A stretch of 64,000 bases of DNA, taken from positions 1,612,001 through 1,676,000 of the forward strand of contig LSAX01000006.1 in NCBI GenBank assembly GCA_001557505.1, given 5' to 3'. Shown here one piece after another: positions 12,401-25,225 of the stretch. The translations under genes and the position numbers were made by a program. The stretch's first letter is position 1. Each line of letters begins with the position of its first letter. Below the pieces are notes generated by a model, which saw only the letters and a program-made list of their open reading frames with translations, was not told the DNA's origin and ran no database searches. Source of the DNA: Reticulascus tulasneorum (Eukaryota; Ascomycota; Sordariomycetes; Glomerellales; Reticulascaceae).

Positions 12401-15400
12401 ATCTCGGGGTTGGTGTCGAGTAATATGTGTGAATTGGGATTGGGAAGACGTTGGGCAGACGTACATACAGGTCGTCCGTCTGGTCACGAGCTGACGCATT
12501 CCGCCTCGAACCGGAAAGGAAGGAACAAGCGCTTGCATTTGGTACATATGTACATATGAACCGGGAAGATATAGATAGATTGACAGCAAAAGAGGGGCAC
12601 GGCGACTGGTCAGCAAAGGGTGATGTTCAGGAACAGTTGCTCATCGTCAAGGACTGCTGGGTCAAGTCGGGTTGATTGAGGTCTGGCTTGGATCCAGGGA
12701 TCAGGGGAGAGATCGGTAGGGATAGCAAAACGTCCAGCTGGTGGCATCTGTTGGGCCCTTCGTCTCCTTTCAGCCAAGTTCAACCATCTCGGATCTAGAA
12801 GAGGCAGTTGACAGCCCACTTCTCCAACATTTCCCCAAGTCACAACCCATACCACATGTGAGGTGAGACTGTGGCGCCTTGCCCTATCCAGGGGGGCCGA
12901 AATGATTACCAACAGGGGAGAACCCTACAAGGATTGATGGTCGGCTCCAGCAGCAGATGATTTAGTGTGGGGGTTGGACTCGTCCTGGCTGCCGATCATT
13001 CGGGTATCTGACACTGCGAAATTGCTACTTAGCTATCAACCCATACTACTGTACACAGCACGAACACATGACGAAACGACATTCTGCATTAGGGAGGTCG
13101 TCATCGGGGTTTTTTGTTTGCACTATGTGGACTGACCCCATTACGAATCGGTATGGGCTGGGTGGGTGGGTGGATGGATGGATGGAAGGAAGGAACCTAG
13201 GCGGAAGCGTAGGATGAGCGCTTGCGTTACTATAGTGCAGCTTCTATTTGACGCTTGCGATGCTGAGCTGATACTCCAGGCTCCCTTCACTTGGGGGTCG
13301 GGGAGGGAGGGTTTCATTGGTAAGTCGCAGACTATCGCAAACCATCACGAGATGCCCCCAGTCATCCCAATACCAAATCCCCTTAGCCCCCATAGTAATC
13401 GGTGCGAGCAATGACCATATCAGGGCCAGTCCCGTCAGCCACAACAACACGGACGATTCAGGTTGTGTTGCGAGCAGAGCTGGGGTCCGCTGCTGGCGAA
13501 TGGCAGGCATGTAACGAGCTGAATGGGGAAGAAAAAGAAAGCAACTGGAAATGGCCGCCGGTGAAAATAATGGGACCTCGTTTTCCTAGATGTTGGGAAT
13601 CTGGGGCTTGGCGCTAGAGTGCCTCTTCCGGAATCCGCGGTGTATTGGGGGGTGCCATGGCATCAGTCTGGCTTGAGTCTGGAAGAGGCATTGTGTGAGA
13701 GACGTGAGGCGGATAGCTTCTCGGGCGTGCCAGGCTGGAGTTTGTGTGAGCTTGGCGAGGTACGAAGAGGTACTTCAAGCCAGGAGCCAAGCCCCCTCTG
13801 GTAGCCCGGCCAGGGGGGTGTTGTGGGTGTGTGAGGCACACAGTACGAACACGTTTTGGCTCGACGAGCGCAGATCTTGGAGAGTGACTCTCTCAACCGA
13901 AGTGTGTATGAGCCCCTTTCTCAATATCGCGTTCCTGGCCAGGTGCTCCATTATGTAAAGCAATGTGCTGTCACGCGATCATGGGTTGTTAATAAGAGCC
14001 CGTATTATACGCGGTCAGAGGAAGATTCGTCAGACGCTCGTTGAACCCCGTCGTCCACCAACAAAAACGCTCGCTTTGCCAGAATAGTCAGTGAGTGAGA
14101 CAATGATGTAGGGGATTCGACGACAGACGTGGATAAGCAACTACTGAGTGAGGAGGTCTGTAGGCGGTATCGGCAGTAAAGACGATGGGCTCGGAATGTC
14201 TGAGCGGAGAGCAAGCGCATGGCAAATATCTCAAGTATCCAATGAGTTCATCCCGAATGGCCATGTCAGCCTACTCGTCAGCTCGTGAGAGTGCGAAGTC
14301 TTTTCATCTTGGCACCCAACACATTGGATGGCCTCCCGTCGTTGCAGGGCCATCTCCAGCCAGCCAGCGGGAGCCCCCCACAGCGCGCCAGAAGAGCCGA
14401 GCAGATCCAGAGCCATGATTCCGGGATTCTGACAAACTTTGAGACGAAAGGGGGAATGGTTTGGAAATCTCTTTCAGTCAACCGCGACGAGGATTCCTCA
14501 TTCTGCTCTCCACGCGGGGGGTTCTCGTCGTACCTTACAGGCAGGCTAGGACAGACTATTAGTTGGAGGTAATAGTAACCACCGGCATAGGTAGTACCCA
14601 ACGGTCGAATGATGACAAAATGAAATCCCATTTTCCTGAAGGGATAGCGTGGCGGGCTGACCAGGGACTGCACAGCACATGGAGTGAGTGAGTGCCTGCC
14701 TGCTTCCAATTCCTCAGCAGGTATCGTATCCAAACCTACCTTCCCTGAAGTACCAGGTAAAAAGTGACATCCTGAATCTGTATTCACAATTTCACCCCCA
14801 ATATCGTGCCTGGATCATCCCATCCCATGCCTCTTTTGGATTTTCCCCCTCCATTTTCCACACAAACGACGACGACACATAACTTATGCGCTGCCGTCCC
14901 GGAGGTCTTCTCCGCTACCCACCGTGCCGATTTCGAGGCCGCCTGTGATACCAAATGTTGCGACCTAACTACTGCGAGGCCAAGGTACGAGGTCGAATGG
15001 GTGGACCAACCGAGCCACAGAATATTCGCTTGAGATGACCTTGCAGTGCAATACATCTGCACGCCGACCGGTTCGGATGCTCTGATTGAGTGCAGGAGAG
15101 TCAGCTGCCCCTCCATGCCATCCCTCATATCTTTTCGCGATATCGAGAACTGGAAACCGGCCTCGCATTGGCGAAGCGGCATCATCCTCATAGAGACACA
15201 CCAATGGGTAGGACATGTGCCTCCTCTGCCGTGAACGGCCTTACGAGAGCAATGGTACGCAGCTACCTACGCTACCACCACACCGCATCATCAGCCAATT
15301 TGAGGCCATCTTCACACGCACACATGGCTCTCAATCGTACTACCCGTCCTTTCCGTCTTGTATGATATTTTTATGCGGCGTCGCAGGCTAACTTACTTGA

Positions 15401-18371
15401 TCTTGAGGAGACAGCAAGAATCCCAGGTACGTGAAAACACACACAGGTACCATCAATACCATCACCTGACGACGTTACATGCCCTGATCGGCAATGCCAC
15501 GACAGCCCACATTGAAAAAAGTCCATGACACTGGTGGCGTACTCTTTTTTTGGGCTGTTAAACGGATCACCGATGCGCCGGCATTTGACATCAGCAGAGT
15601 GCTACCGTTGGGCAAACTGACAGATTTCCTCTACACTACTTGCTTCTCCATCGACGCCAATGGAATCCTATTGGGCGGTGTCCGCGCCGTTTCGGAGCAG
15701 TCGAACCTCCATCATCCAGTCGTTCACGAACATCAAAGACTTTTGTTTCGCAGGCACACCGGTCGCTAGATGTCCTCATCCACACCGTCTCGGCCTGGTC
15801 GGCTCCCTCTCGAACAGCGATGACCCCACCAAAGCCTCTGCCATCCCGCGGCCGCTCCGTGCAACGCCTATCTCTATCCGATGGCCGCCTGATACATAAA
15901 GGCCAATAGACTGATGACGACGAATTGGCCGACCATGACGGTGGGCCATGCAGCTCCCGATTCGGTGAATCAAATCGCTTCATGACAGCAAATAGAAATG
16001 CCACCCTGGCCTAGTGTTCCTGGCTCAAGACCAGACCCAGCGCCGTGTCATGCCTCTGGCGATCCCTGCCAGTGGAAACAGGTTTACATCAGCCCATAAC
16101 GACTTGTCAGGTATTCTTGGGTAGCTATTCCACAGGGCTGCGCCGCGCCCTGCCTGCCCTCCCCCCCCCCAAAAAACAAAATCTACATCAGAAAAAGCAA
16201 GCATGAATTCCAACATGGCGGTCGACCTAAGTTTTTTTTATTTTGAAACGCCATGCTCAAATGAAGGTGACACGACAGCAACTGACTGGCCCAGCCCTGG
16301 AACCCTCTCTTTTTGAATCCATGAGGATGCCACGCTTGATGCCGCACAATGGCGTTACATTCGATCGTCTCGAAAGAGTATCCTGAGCCGGTTCGAATAA
16401 GAATCGCGGACATTCTCCACATGCCCTCCATAGGACAATGCCCCAGAATTCTCCCCTCAATACGTCCATGTTGACCCAGGTGATCAGAAGGCTTAGAAGG
16501 TTCTCTTGCAGATGGACACACCGCTCTATACTCGACATGGTAAGGAGAAATGCAGCCATTTGCATGCACATGTTGTTCTAATAAGGGGTCATCCGCACCC
16601 TACTCAATGTGTCACCGCAGATGCAGAGAACGCCACGACCTCATCGTTCACTATCCGAAAACCACCTTTCAGCTGCGTTCCCGACAAGCATGACATTTCC
16701 ATCCAAAGGAAAAAAAAAAATTTGAAGGAAAAAATTGGAACCCCTCAAATGTTGACGTTTGCGTGGAAAAACGACTAATGTGCCACACGGCAGGATGTGT
16801 GCCCACACAGACAGTTGCCTAGGAGCGCCGATGTCATCAGCCACCTCCATATCGAACCCCCCCCCCCAATCCCACACACAACTCCTTCGGCACGGCGATG
16901 GTTTTGATTTCTGGATATAGACATCGAAAATGGAGCACATGGACGGAAAATATTCCTCTTTTCCCTTTTCTTTGTAAGGAGGTGTGCGGTCTGTAAATCC
17001 TCCTTAAATCCCACATACTAGTTAATTGCTAGTTCTCTAACCCCCTGGGGGCGGAGTAGGGGTTTTCCTGCATCATCAGCTTCACTTCGCAAAGTGCAAC
17101 TTCACCAACGTATACTTGGACTGCGGTGTATGTACATTGCAGAAAGTGACATGTCCGTAACACCTCAAGAAGCTAGCGTGGGCTGCCCACAGGGTGCATA
17201 GGAATCAATACGATAGGTTCTACATGGCATCGACCTGGGCGAATCTCACTCATCAGAAAGGCAAACTAGCCAGATGGGCCAAGTGAAGACTGTTCAGGTC
17301 AGCTGTCCTGGAAGACAACGAAGCCATTGCTCAACCTTGGACCAGCGTCTCCACACGTTCCATGATGGGCCATTTTGGACCCCCGACAGTTCGTGTTACC
17401 ACCTCCCACAATCGTCGTCTCGAAACAATGGCTGGATAGCCCCATCCAGTCCCGAAAGTCCAAGGAGACTCCGCCAACACGAATGCGCCAGGAGGTCAGT
17501 TAATGTCTAATATTCGAACTAACCCCCACACTGGAGTCCACATATTTGTCTACTGGGTCCCTTGACGTTTCCCATATCCCTGCCGTATCGGGGGGCCCTA
17601 ACTCAGAACCCCGGGACGCTCAAACCTCTTGACTTCATCAATTCCGGGTCCATGTCGACTTTTTCTCGTGGCCGCCATCTTACGCACTGTGCCACAGCAT
17701 CCCGGTACGGACGCCAAAATCTCCTAATATCCTTGTTCTGGACGACTCTCGACCGCTCGAGGTACACCTCCGTACCTGTGCCGTCGGAGGAGTTTTCCCA
17801 TGCACAAATCACCGTTCTTTTTCTGCCATTCCCATGGCGTCTCTTCCCTGCTCCATTAGGCCCTTGGCTTGCAAAGTATCTCCTTGTACATCTGGATTGG
17901 GTCAAGCTCCATCATGCCCCATCGGAGTCGAGCGGCGGTGCCTTTGGCCCATCCAGACATCCGACTTCCTCAAGCGCCACCACCAGGCCAACAATACGCT
18001 GTTGGGAGTAAAGAGAGAAAAGGAAAGCACACCTATATGAGGCTTACAAGGGCCCAGGGCGAAGCCATTCTCCATTCTACATAAAAGCACCTTCCTCTCC
18101 GCTTCTTTCCCTTCAGCTTTTCTCTTCCGAACCATGTCCTCAACTGTCGTCACTTATACTTAAACCTGAACCCTCTCCCCCACCCCCAGCAGCATCTTCT
18201 CTCGCCTCCCCATACTCTCATCCTCCTCCTCAACCCATACATTCTCTGGCTCGGCTTTTTAGCGTCGCCCTGCTGCCCAGTTTACCTACCACATCACATT
18301 CATCTGTCATCACATCCGGGAAAGACTCGTCGACTAACATAAACTGTCGTGAGGCACGCGCAACCTACATC
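9478..18371. other. Gene desert of 8.9 kb
   Basis: This is the longest stretch without a recognisable gene. Frames of up to 201 codons (10468-11073, minus) lack domain motifs, have opposing frames of similar length and do not assemble into exon chains. No transposase, reverse transcriptase, TIR or LTR was recognised. The last 400 bp before the aldolase gene is pyrimidine-rich (18100-18260), a usual fungal promoter/leader feature. A short tetranucleotide repeat lies at 13160-13195. Confidence 0.5.
13160..13195. repeat. Tetranucleotide microsatellite (GGGT/GGAT/GGAA)
   Basis: Consecutive GGGT, GGAT and GGAA units follow one another in a purine-rich G run. It lies inside the gene-poor block and has no coding role that can be seen. 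Confidence 0.8.
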
Positions 18372-19505
18372 ATGTCTCCCCATAATGATGCACCCTCCCC
18401 GGCCAGCAGCTACACGGCTGGCTTCAACAAGATTGCTTTTCGTCCCACTCACTCCTCTGCTCTCAAAATTGGCAGTATAACCCCTGCCGAGTCTGCATCT
18501 CCTCTTAGCAGCTCATATGACAGCACTTCACTTGAAGCGGAGTTCCACGTGGCCCGGCCGCTTGTCCCTGGTGTATACGTGCCAACCATGTGCTTCTTCG
18601 AGCCTGGGACCGAGAACGTGGATACCGAGACTATTGCTCGACATGCCGTACGCCTAGCTCGTGCGGGCGTGACGGGACTGGCAACCCAGGGGTCGAATGG
18701 AGAGGCTGTCCATCTCACCCATACAGAGCGACAATTGGTCACTGCCACTACTCGGCAGGCTCTAAATGATGGCGGATTCTCCCAGATGCCAATCATTGTC
18801 GGCTGCGGCAGCCAAAGCACCCGTGAAACCATCCAGTACTGCAGCGAGGCATGGTCGGCAGGTGGTGACTACGCATTGGTGCTTCCTCCGTCCTACTATG
18901 CCACTTTGTTTGCGCCAGCATCTGAGACAGTCATGGAGTTCTTCACAATGGTTGCTGATGCTTCGCCCATCCCGATCATTATCTACAACTATCCCGGCGC
19001 TGTTGGCGGCCTAGACCTTTCTTCCGACATTATTGTCAAACTAGCCCAGCACCCAAACATCGTCGGCGTCAAGCTTACCTGTGGAAACACGGGAAAACTC
19101 AACCGTGTGGCTGCAGCAACTAGGAAGTTGTCGAAGACCCACGACCCTGAGAATCCTGAGTTCTTGGTTTTGGCCGGCTCGGCCGATTTCTCCATCCAGT
19201 CACTCGTTGCCGGTGGGCACGGTATCTTGGCCGGACTCGCCAACATTGCGCCAAAGGCTTGCATTAGGACAATCGAGCTTTACCAAGAGGGCAAGTACAG
19301 TGAGGCGCAGGACATGCAAGACATCGTCTCGCAGGGTGACTGGACAGCCATTCAAGGTGGTGTCGTCGGCGTTAAGGCCGGCCTAGTTTCGTGGCTGGGT
19401 TATGGAGGCTACGCGAGAAGCCCATTGCCAAAGCCGACTGCCGAACAGACGAAGAAGTGGAAGGAAGGGTACAGAGAGCTGGTGTTGCTCGAAAAGTCGC
19501 TATGA
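18372..19505 (+). CDS. Dihydrodipicolinate synthase / HOGA-family aldolase
   Basis: This is a single-exon gene of 377 residues starting at the ATG 18372. The TIM-barrel family motifs are present in order: the phosphate/pyruvate-binding loop as TQGSNGE (about 105-111, usually GTTGE), the catalytic tyrosine in YNYPG (Y205) and the Schiff-base lysine in GVKLTCGN (K234). Fungi make lysine by the aminoadipate route, so this is unlikely to be a true DapA. Fungal members include 2-keto-3-deoxy-sugar-acid aldolases (for example L-threo-3-deoxyhexulosonate aldolase of galacturonate breakdown) and 4-hydroxy-2-oxoglutarate aldolases. Which reaction applies cannot be read from sequence. About 60 Ser/Thr/Pro-rich residues precede the barrel. 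They lack an arginine-rich amphipathic start and look like a disordered extension rather than a clear mitochondrial signal. No pathway neighbour is visible. Confidence 0.93.
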   Translation: MSPHNDAPSPASSYTAGFNKIAFRPTHSSALKIGSITPAESASPLSSSYDSTSLEAEFHVARPLVPGVYVPTMCFFEPGTENVDTETIARHAVRLARAGVTGLATQGSNGEAVHLTHTERQLVTATTRQALNDGGFSQMPIIVGCGSQSTRETIQYCSEAWSAGGDYALVLPPSYYATLFAPASETVMEFFTMVADASPIPIIIYNYPGAVGGLDLSSDIIVKLAQHPNIVGVKLTCGNTGKLNRVAAATRKLSKTHDPENPEFLVLAGSADFSIQSLVAGGHGILAGLANIAPKACIRTIELYQEGKYSEAQDMQDIVSQGDWTAIQGGVVGVKAGLVSWLGYGGYARSPLPKPTAEQTKKWKEGYRELVLLEKSL

Positions 19506-22146
19506 TGGCTCAGACAGTGATCTGATAACTGTCCGCCGAAGCCGTTACCAATAGAGGGGGATTCCAAAAAATACCAAGGAGCAGCATGCGGCATTAAGAT
19601 TTGCCGCGGTACTGGCTTCTTATTTTTCGAAGGCCCACATTCAATGGGAACATCACGAACAAGAACCAGAAATGGCGGAACCACAAAAGCTTCGCGTGAG
19701 AGCGGCAGGACCAATCTAGACGAATACCAATGATGCGGCGGGTCACAAAAATTATTTGGGTTGCTTCTATCGACCAGTCTATCGCATCCATCAGTTGGTG
19801 CTCGGGGCTCGGGGCGAGGACACGGCGTTTACAGAGGAGCATTCGGAAGGACAGCACAATTCCCACCCGTTTATTCGTAATTCTTGCTTGGTAGCAGTGT
19901 TGCTGGATTACACACATTCTCTTCGGCTCCTATATCCAGCTCGTCAATCGTCAGTTCGGATTGCACTATCCGGGTGTGACAGTCATGGCAATCAACTCCG
20001 TGACGATTGGATCGGGAGCATTCCAAGTTGTCTCTTAGATATTTATGGATGGGCAAAAGTGTTTTTTGTGTTGGGCAACTAAGGGATGCAAGTTTTGCAA
20101 AAGGATGGTCGCTTTTGGTACTACCCATATACCATGTTATCGGTTGATTTCTGTATTCGTCTTTTGGTCTACGATAAGCTAGAAATAGATATGAGGATGG
20201 ACAATAATGCAGCCACATGAGGTTGATCAAACGAACTACATGAGCTCTATCCTGCTTTTCTAGTGCATATGCCAGCAGAGCACGTGGCGAGTATGCGGAA
20301 CATAGAAGGCTGTACCGCGAGACTGTGGCAGGAGACTGTAACATGTGCTGTGCCGCTTCTGCACGAAACTTCTAAAGTCGGAATGGATCATCGACGAGCG
20401 GATATGATATCTCCTTCATACTCGACGGGCCGATGCTTGGGCATTAGCTCCTAGTCCACTAATGTGTTCCGGAACTGACAGGGTGATCGCGCCGACTCGG
20501 CAGACAAGCGATATCATGGCATTTAGTGGTGTCACGGAGATGAGATGAGCTTTTGATAGATGTGGTGGCTTGAGGCTACTTCCAGTGTGACAGCTTCCGA
20601 GATAGGATCGTCCTCTTGCGAAACTCTAACCGATTGTAGGGGGACCGCGAACTCCCAGACCCGGATATCTTTTTCTTTGTCACATGATGGCACACCGGTC
20701 GCCGTTGATTCGCTAGACCAGTGAGAAGGGCCAGTTTGCGAGATGTAAGAAACGTGTGTGGAAAGGCTCGTTGTCAGGCTGTCGTCCCTGTCAACCTCCC
20801 ATCAAGCATCCATTTCTCATGAAAATTCTGACTGCGGCATCGGGGATGGCTGCATGCTCAAGGCTATGTTAAGCCGTTTGCCCCCATGGAAACTATTCCC
20901 GTGTCATCCCATGTCGTCAGTCGTTTACCTGGTTACATTGTGACCCCACGCTGGCCGCTGATTACCCCCTGCCCACGGGCGACAGCCCAAACGTCGGTGT
21001 GCGCCCTCAATTTGAAGTATTCCGGCCTTTGGCACGCTCTAGAAGCCGTAACAAGTGCAAATACAGAGAACATATCGGTACATTGCCACGTATCGCTTCA
21101 TTCATCGTTGGGCTGGTCACTGCGTCATCCAATCGTTCATCACTTGCAACCAAGGTTTCCATGTTTGGCGACACCAAGCCTGCCTCTCAAGATGCGGTAT
21201 TAGCCTCGCGGAAGCGGTGAAGGGATTGGCCTTTTAGTGAAAGAGCCAAATATTTCCTCAAGGCCTTGAGGTCGATCGGCAGCCTGCAGGAAGGAGGGCG
21301 CCACGCTACGTGAGACGGGCGAATTTGGCGCTTCCCTGCACGACCAATAGAGGTCGTGCGATGAATAATGCTACGGAGCGCTACGAGAACCGGTAGAGTG
21401 GCTTTTGTTTCTTGTGCTGGGGGGATCGGATGCTCAGCGGTCGGGCAGCGCGTATCTGGAAAAGGGGTGGTTTTGTCTAGGAACGAGGAGCATGTGGCCT
21501 TCCACGGCCATTTCCAACAGAGATCTGCAACATGGCTTATGGAGTGATCTGACTACTGACTACGAATTGAAGATGCATCTCCGGGCGGGCGGAACAACCT
21601 ACTTGATCCCAAAGGCAACATCTTTATCTGGAAACAAGTATCACCTTGTCATCCCTGATGGTTAGCAGATATTATTCGTGTTTACATCGCGATGAGAACT
21701 TCATCCCGGCATTGGCGCTAGCTGCTGCTGCAATACCAAGATTCCGAAGGATGGCACGATGTGTTGGCTTCTTTCCCTGACTATTTTGGTCGTCTGTCGC
21801 TCTTGCTGTCCTACTCTCGTTTCGTAACAAACCACGTCAATGGATCCGAGCATGCAAAGGTACATGCTGGGCATGAAGCTCTGATGTGGACGTCTTGGGG
21901 TTCACGGAACGCAGCGCTACGGTGGTGCTTGAGCCAAATCCCACATGTCTGAATGCCACAAGGTTGGTGTCATTGTTACAGTCGAGCCGATACTACCATG
22001 ACGTTTGTTTCGCGGGCTGAGGTTCTGCAAAACGATCTCATTGCCGTCCAGCCATGAGGGCATATAACTCCTGAGATAGTCCCGAATCTAAATCTGACCC
22101 GCTGCTTGCAATACTACCCATGATGCTTATGTGCTGAAGTCTAAAT
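19506..22146. other. Intergenic region, 2.6 kb, upstream of the tyrosinase gene
   Basis: Only short unsupported frames are present, the longest about 157 codons at 19871-20344 on the minus strand. No repeat or RNA gene is seen. The final few hundred bases are the presumed tyrosinase promoter; no clear TATA box was noticed. Confidence 0.45.
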
Positions 22147-24225
22147 ATGGTCGCTTTAAGGCTCCTACTTTCCATTCTTGCTTTAAAGTTAGATTTCCGG
22201 GTTGCCGCTCAACCGCCATACCCGATAATTGGTGTTGGATCTGGGATCAATCCGCGGACAGGCGAGGTGCCGATAAGAAAAAACATTAATCACTTTTCTG
22301 ATGAGGGGGGGCCACAATGGTGAGACATGACTCTGGTTGTGTGACTCGGGAGTTGACGGTGGCTAGGGAGCTATATATACAGGCACTCACGGCAATGCAA
22401 GACGCTAACGAGACTGACCCATTGTCGTTCTTTCAGATTGCTGGTAAGCTTCCATACGTAAGTTGACTTCATAGCAGTTTGACAAGATGGGATAGGGATT
22501 CATGGGCAACCTGCCGTTGCTTGGGCTGGTGGAGGCCCTCAGGCTGGGGGAGACGGTGGTGCCGGCGGATATTGTCCACATGGTGTAAGTCTTGATGCCA
22601 GTCAAGGCCTCTCTAGCCGTGTAGTGTTAACTGAGAATTGGACAGGAACATCTTTTTGGTACCTGGCACCGGGCATATCTTTCGCTCTACGAGGTTCGAC
22701 TCCTTATTCTGATTTCCGAGCTGCCACAGCCTTACCGTTCCGCGAATACTAACTAACTTGCTCCTGTCAGCAAGTACTAGTCAGCCAAGCCAAGAGGATA
22801 GCGAACAGCTATCCCATAAGTTACAAGAGAAGATACCAGGAGGCAGCCGAAACCCTGCGTGCCCCTTTCTGGGATTGGGCAGAAGATTACCGAGTCCCGC
22901 CTGTCACGGGAGTGGGAACTCTGTCTATAAGTAAACGCGTTGGTGATTCGCTGCAAGAGGTTTCAGTTCGCAATCCGCTATTCAGCTATAGGTTCCCGAA
23001 ATCTGCCAGAGGCGGCGCGTTTGGACCTAGTTTCGTGGGGAAGAATGAGACCACACGATGTATTGGCAATGGCGAGAGGTATCCGGAAACAGCAAACGAC
23101 AAGTTGTCAGATGTAGATCTCAAAGACAAAGTCGTACGTGCCCTTTGTGTTTGAGACTCGGCGCTAAATCTAATAGATTTCGTTCACCTGCTGATACGGC
23201 ATAGTACAATACGCTCGTGAAGGCAACCAGCTGGGAAGAGATGGTCTCTCAAGCGAGCAACGGGCCTAGTCTTGAGGATCCGCACAACTTCATTCACGTC
23301 AACGGAGCATGCGGCTCTGACTTCCTGGACGTGGGCATTTCTGCCTACGATCCTCTTTTGTTTGTTACTCTCCTTTACTCTAAGCATTCAAGTCTAGTTC
23401 TGATACGTGTGCCAGCATGCTCCATCACTGCAACACCGACCGGTTGATCGCCCTGTGGCAAGCAGTTCACTTTGAGAACTCGTCTATGCATTTCTCATAT
23501 TCTACTGGAGGCATGTACGGAACCGCTTCGGGCACCATCATCAACGCCCAGTCGTCACTCCTACCTTTTCGGGGAATTGACAGCTTCCTGACCAGCGATT
23601 CCGTGTTCAGTATCCAGGAATGGGGGTATACGTACAAGCCCATCCGGTTTTGGGACCGGACGCCAGGGCAAATCAAGATGGCGGTTAGCAAGCTGATCAA
23701 TAATGTCTACAGCCCTGTGCCGCGGGCTCGACGATCGATCCGCCAGAGATACATAACAAGAGAGTACTTTGCGAAACTTGAAGTCGAGCGATCAGAACTC
23801 GATCTGCCTTGCACCGTGAAGCTCTACCTTCGCGGGAGACTGGCCGGCTCTTTCACGCTCCTAGGCATGCCTACGACAGGTATAAGCTATGATGAGATAC
23901 CTTTGCATCGCAGCATTGAGGCTGCGAATATCCACAGCTTTGCTCCTGAGATGGTGGTGCCGGCTATTGCCCAGGAACTGCAGGTCATCATTATTGGGGT
24001 ACGTTTGAGCTTCCCTACCACACAAGATCTGCATACCATGAGAATACTACTGACGGGCCAAAGCCGGCTAACACTATAATCCCACTTGGGAGGGTCCCGA
24101 GCCTCAAGCTCCAGGTGCAGGATGTCGACGTCGTGCAACCGGTGAGCGAGGACGAGCTACCCACGTTCGGGGTGCCGCGTAGCTGGCCGGCCGTAGCCAG
24201 GCCGGGACGACCGATTGCTTACTAG
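22147..24225 (+). CDS. Secreted tyrosinase (type-3 copper monooxygenase), 8 exons
   Basis: The exons are 22147-22319, 22367-22443, 22496-22584, 22646-22693, 22771-23133, 23205-23359, 23416-23998 and 24064-24225; they join without a stop into 549 residues. Residues 1-21 form a signal peptide (MVALRLLLSILAL...VAA). The CuA ligands are H86 (AGIHGQP), H112 (YCPHG) and H121 (TWHRAYLSLYE). C110 two residues before H112 matches the Cys-His thioether of Neurospora-type tyrosinases. The CuB ligands are H277 and H281 (DPHNFIH) and the HH pair at 305-306 (LFMLHHCNTDRL). A YTY motif in EWGYTYKP marks the end of the catalytic core, followed by a C-terminal domain of about 160 residues, as in pro-tyrosinases. 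The enzyme oxidises monophenols and o-diphenols to quinones, for melanin-like pigments or phenol attack. All ligands are intact. The last intron (23999-24063) is the least certain junction. Confidence 0.93.
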
Positions 24226-25225
24226 ATCGGGATATGTCTCGCGGTAGACCGGCAATAAGGGGCGTTTATGTGACGGATGGATCTGGTATGGCCTGGGATT
24301 ACAGTTCGTACATGGTTGTGAATCGGATCGATAGGAGCAGGCCTGCTTTGGGGGGATCTGATGTTGTTGATGCCATTAAAGTGCGAGTTCCATTACGATG
24401 TTAACAAAAATAGTTCTACTCAGGGTGCAGACAAATGATGCATTCCAACTCAAGTACTTAGTACAGCGTATCGTATCGCTTCCCACAACACTGGTTCTTT
24501 GTAGAACGACCAGTTTCAGATATTGAATCACGATGAACAACCCGACTCCCCAAGAGAGCTAGCCACGAACGAATCGCGGCACGCCTGGTCTCGTAACTAG
24601 CTGTGAGGTGGTGGGACCCTAACCCTCTTGTCGGACAATAGGAGGACCAGCGCCATCCTCAACGGCTAGTGGCAGACAATCGGAGCAACCAGTGCACCCA
24701 AGGCGCAGGGCGTGATATGATCCCGTATTTGGCGAAGGTGCACAATTCCAGGCGCAGTGGTAAAGTAAGTGGAAGGCGCAACGTACTACCTGGTCCCTTG
24801 GTTCATCTTGCAGCCTTCGGACGGCCCGATAATGGGTGGTGCTAGGTGGGTTGATCTAGTGAAATTATAGGAACTCATTCGAGCTAGGTCACTCGATTCA
24901 GTCCGCTCCATCCGGGCCTGTTACTCTTTGTTGGATTTCTCGAGGTGAGTTATCGGGCAGATGAGAGCAGTGTCACGACAAGGGAATAAGCTGAGTAAGG
25001 ATATTTGTCGATACGCGTAAGCTACTTCGCCCACATTCAAAGTCGGTGAATCAAGACACAGGATCACTAGCGCCTGAGATCATCAATATCAAGTCATAAT
25101 TAGAGTCCAGCAGAAAGGAAAGGCAGTATACAGAACATTCATACGTTGAGCTTCCTCAAGTGTCTATAAATCTAAGTAGTAGAATAAAAGCCAGAAACGT
25201 ACCTGGTAGAGTCTCAAGTTACCCA
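24226..25225. other. Intergenic region, 1.0 kb
   Basis: This is the 3' flank of the tyrosinase gene and of the proposed small gene on the opposite strand. No frame or repeat worth naming was found. Confidence 0.45.
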
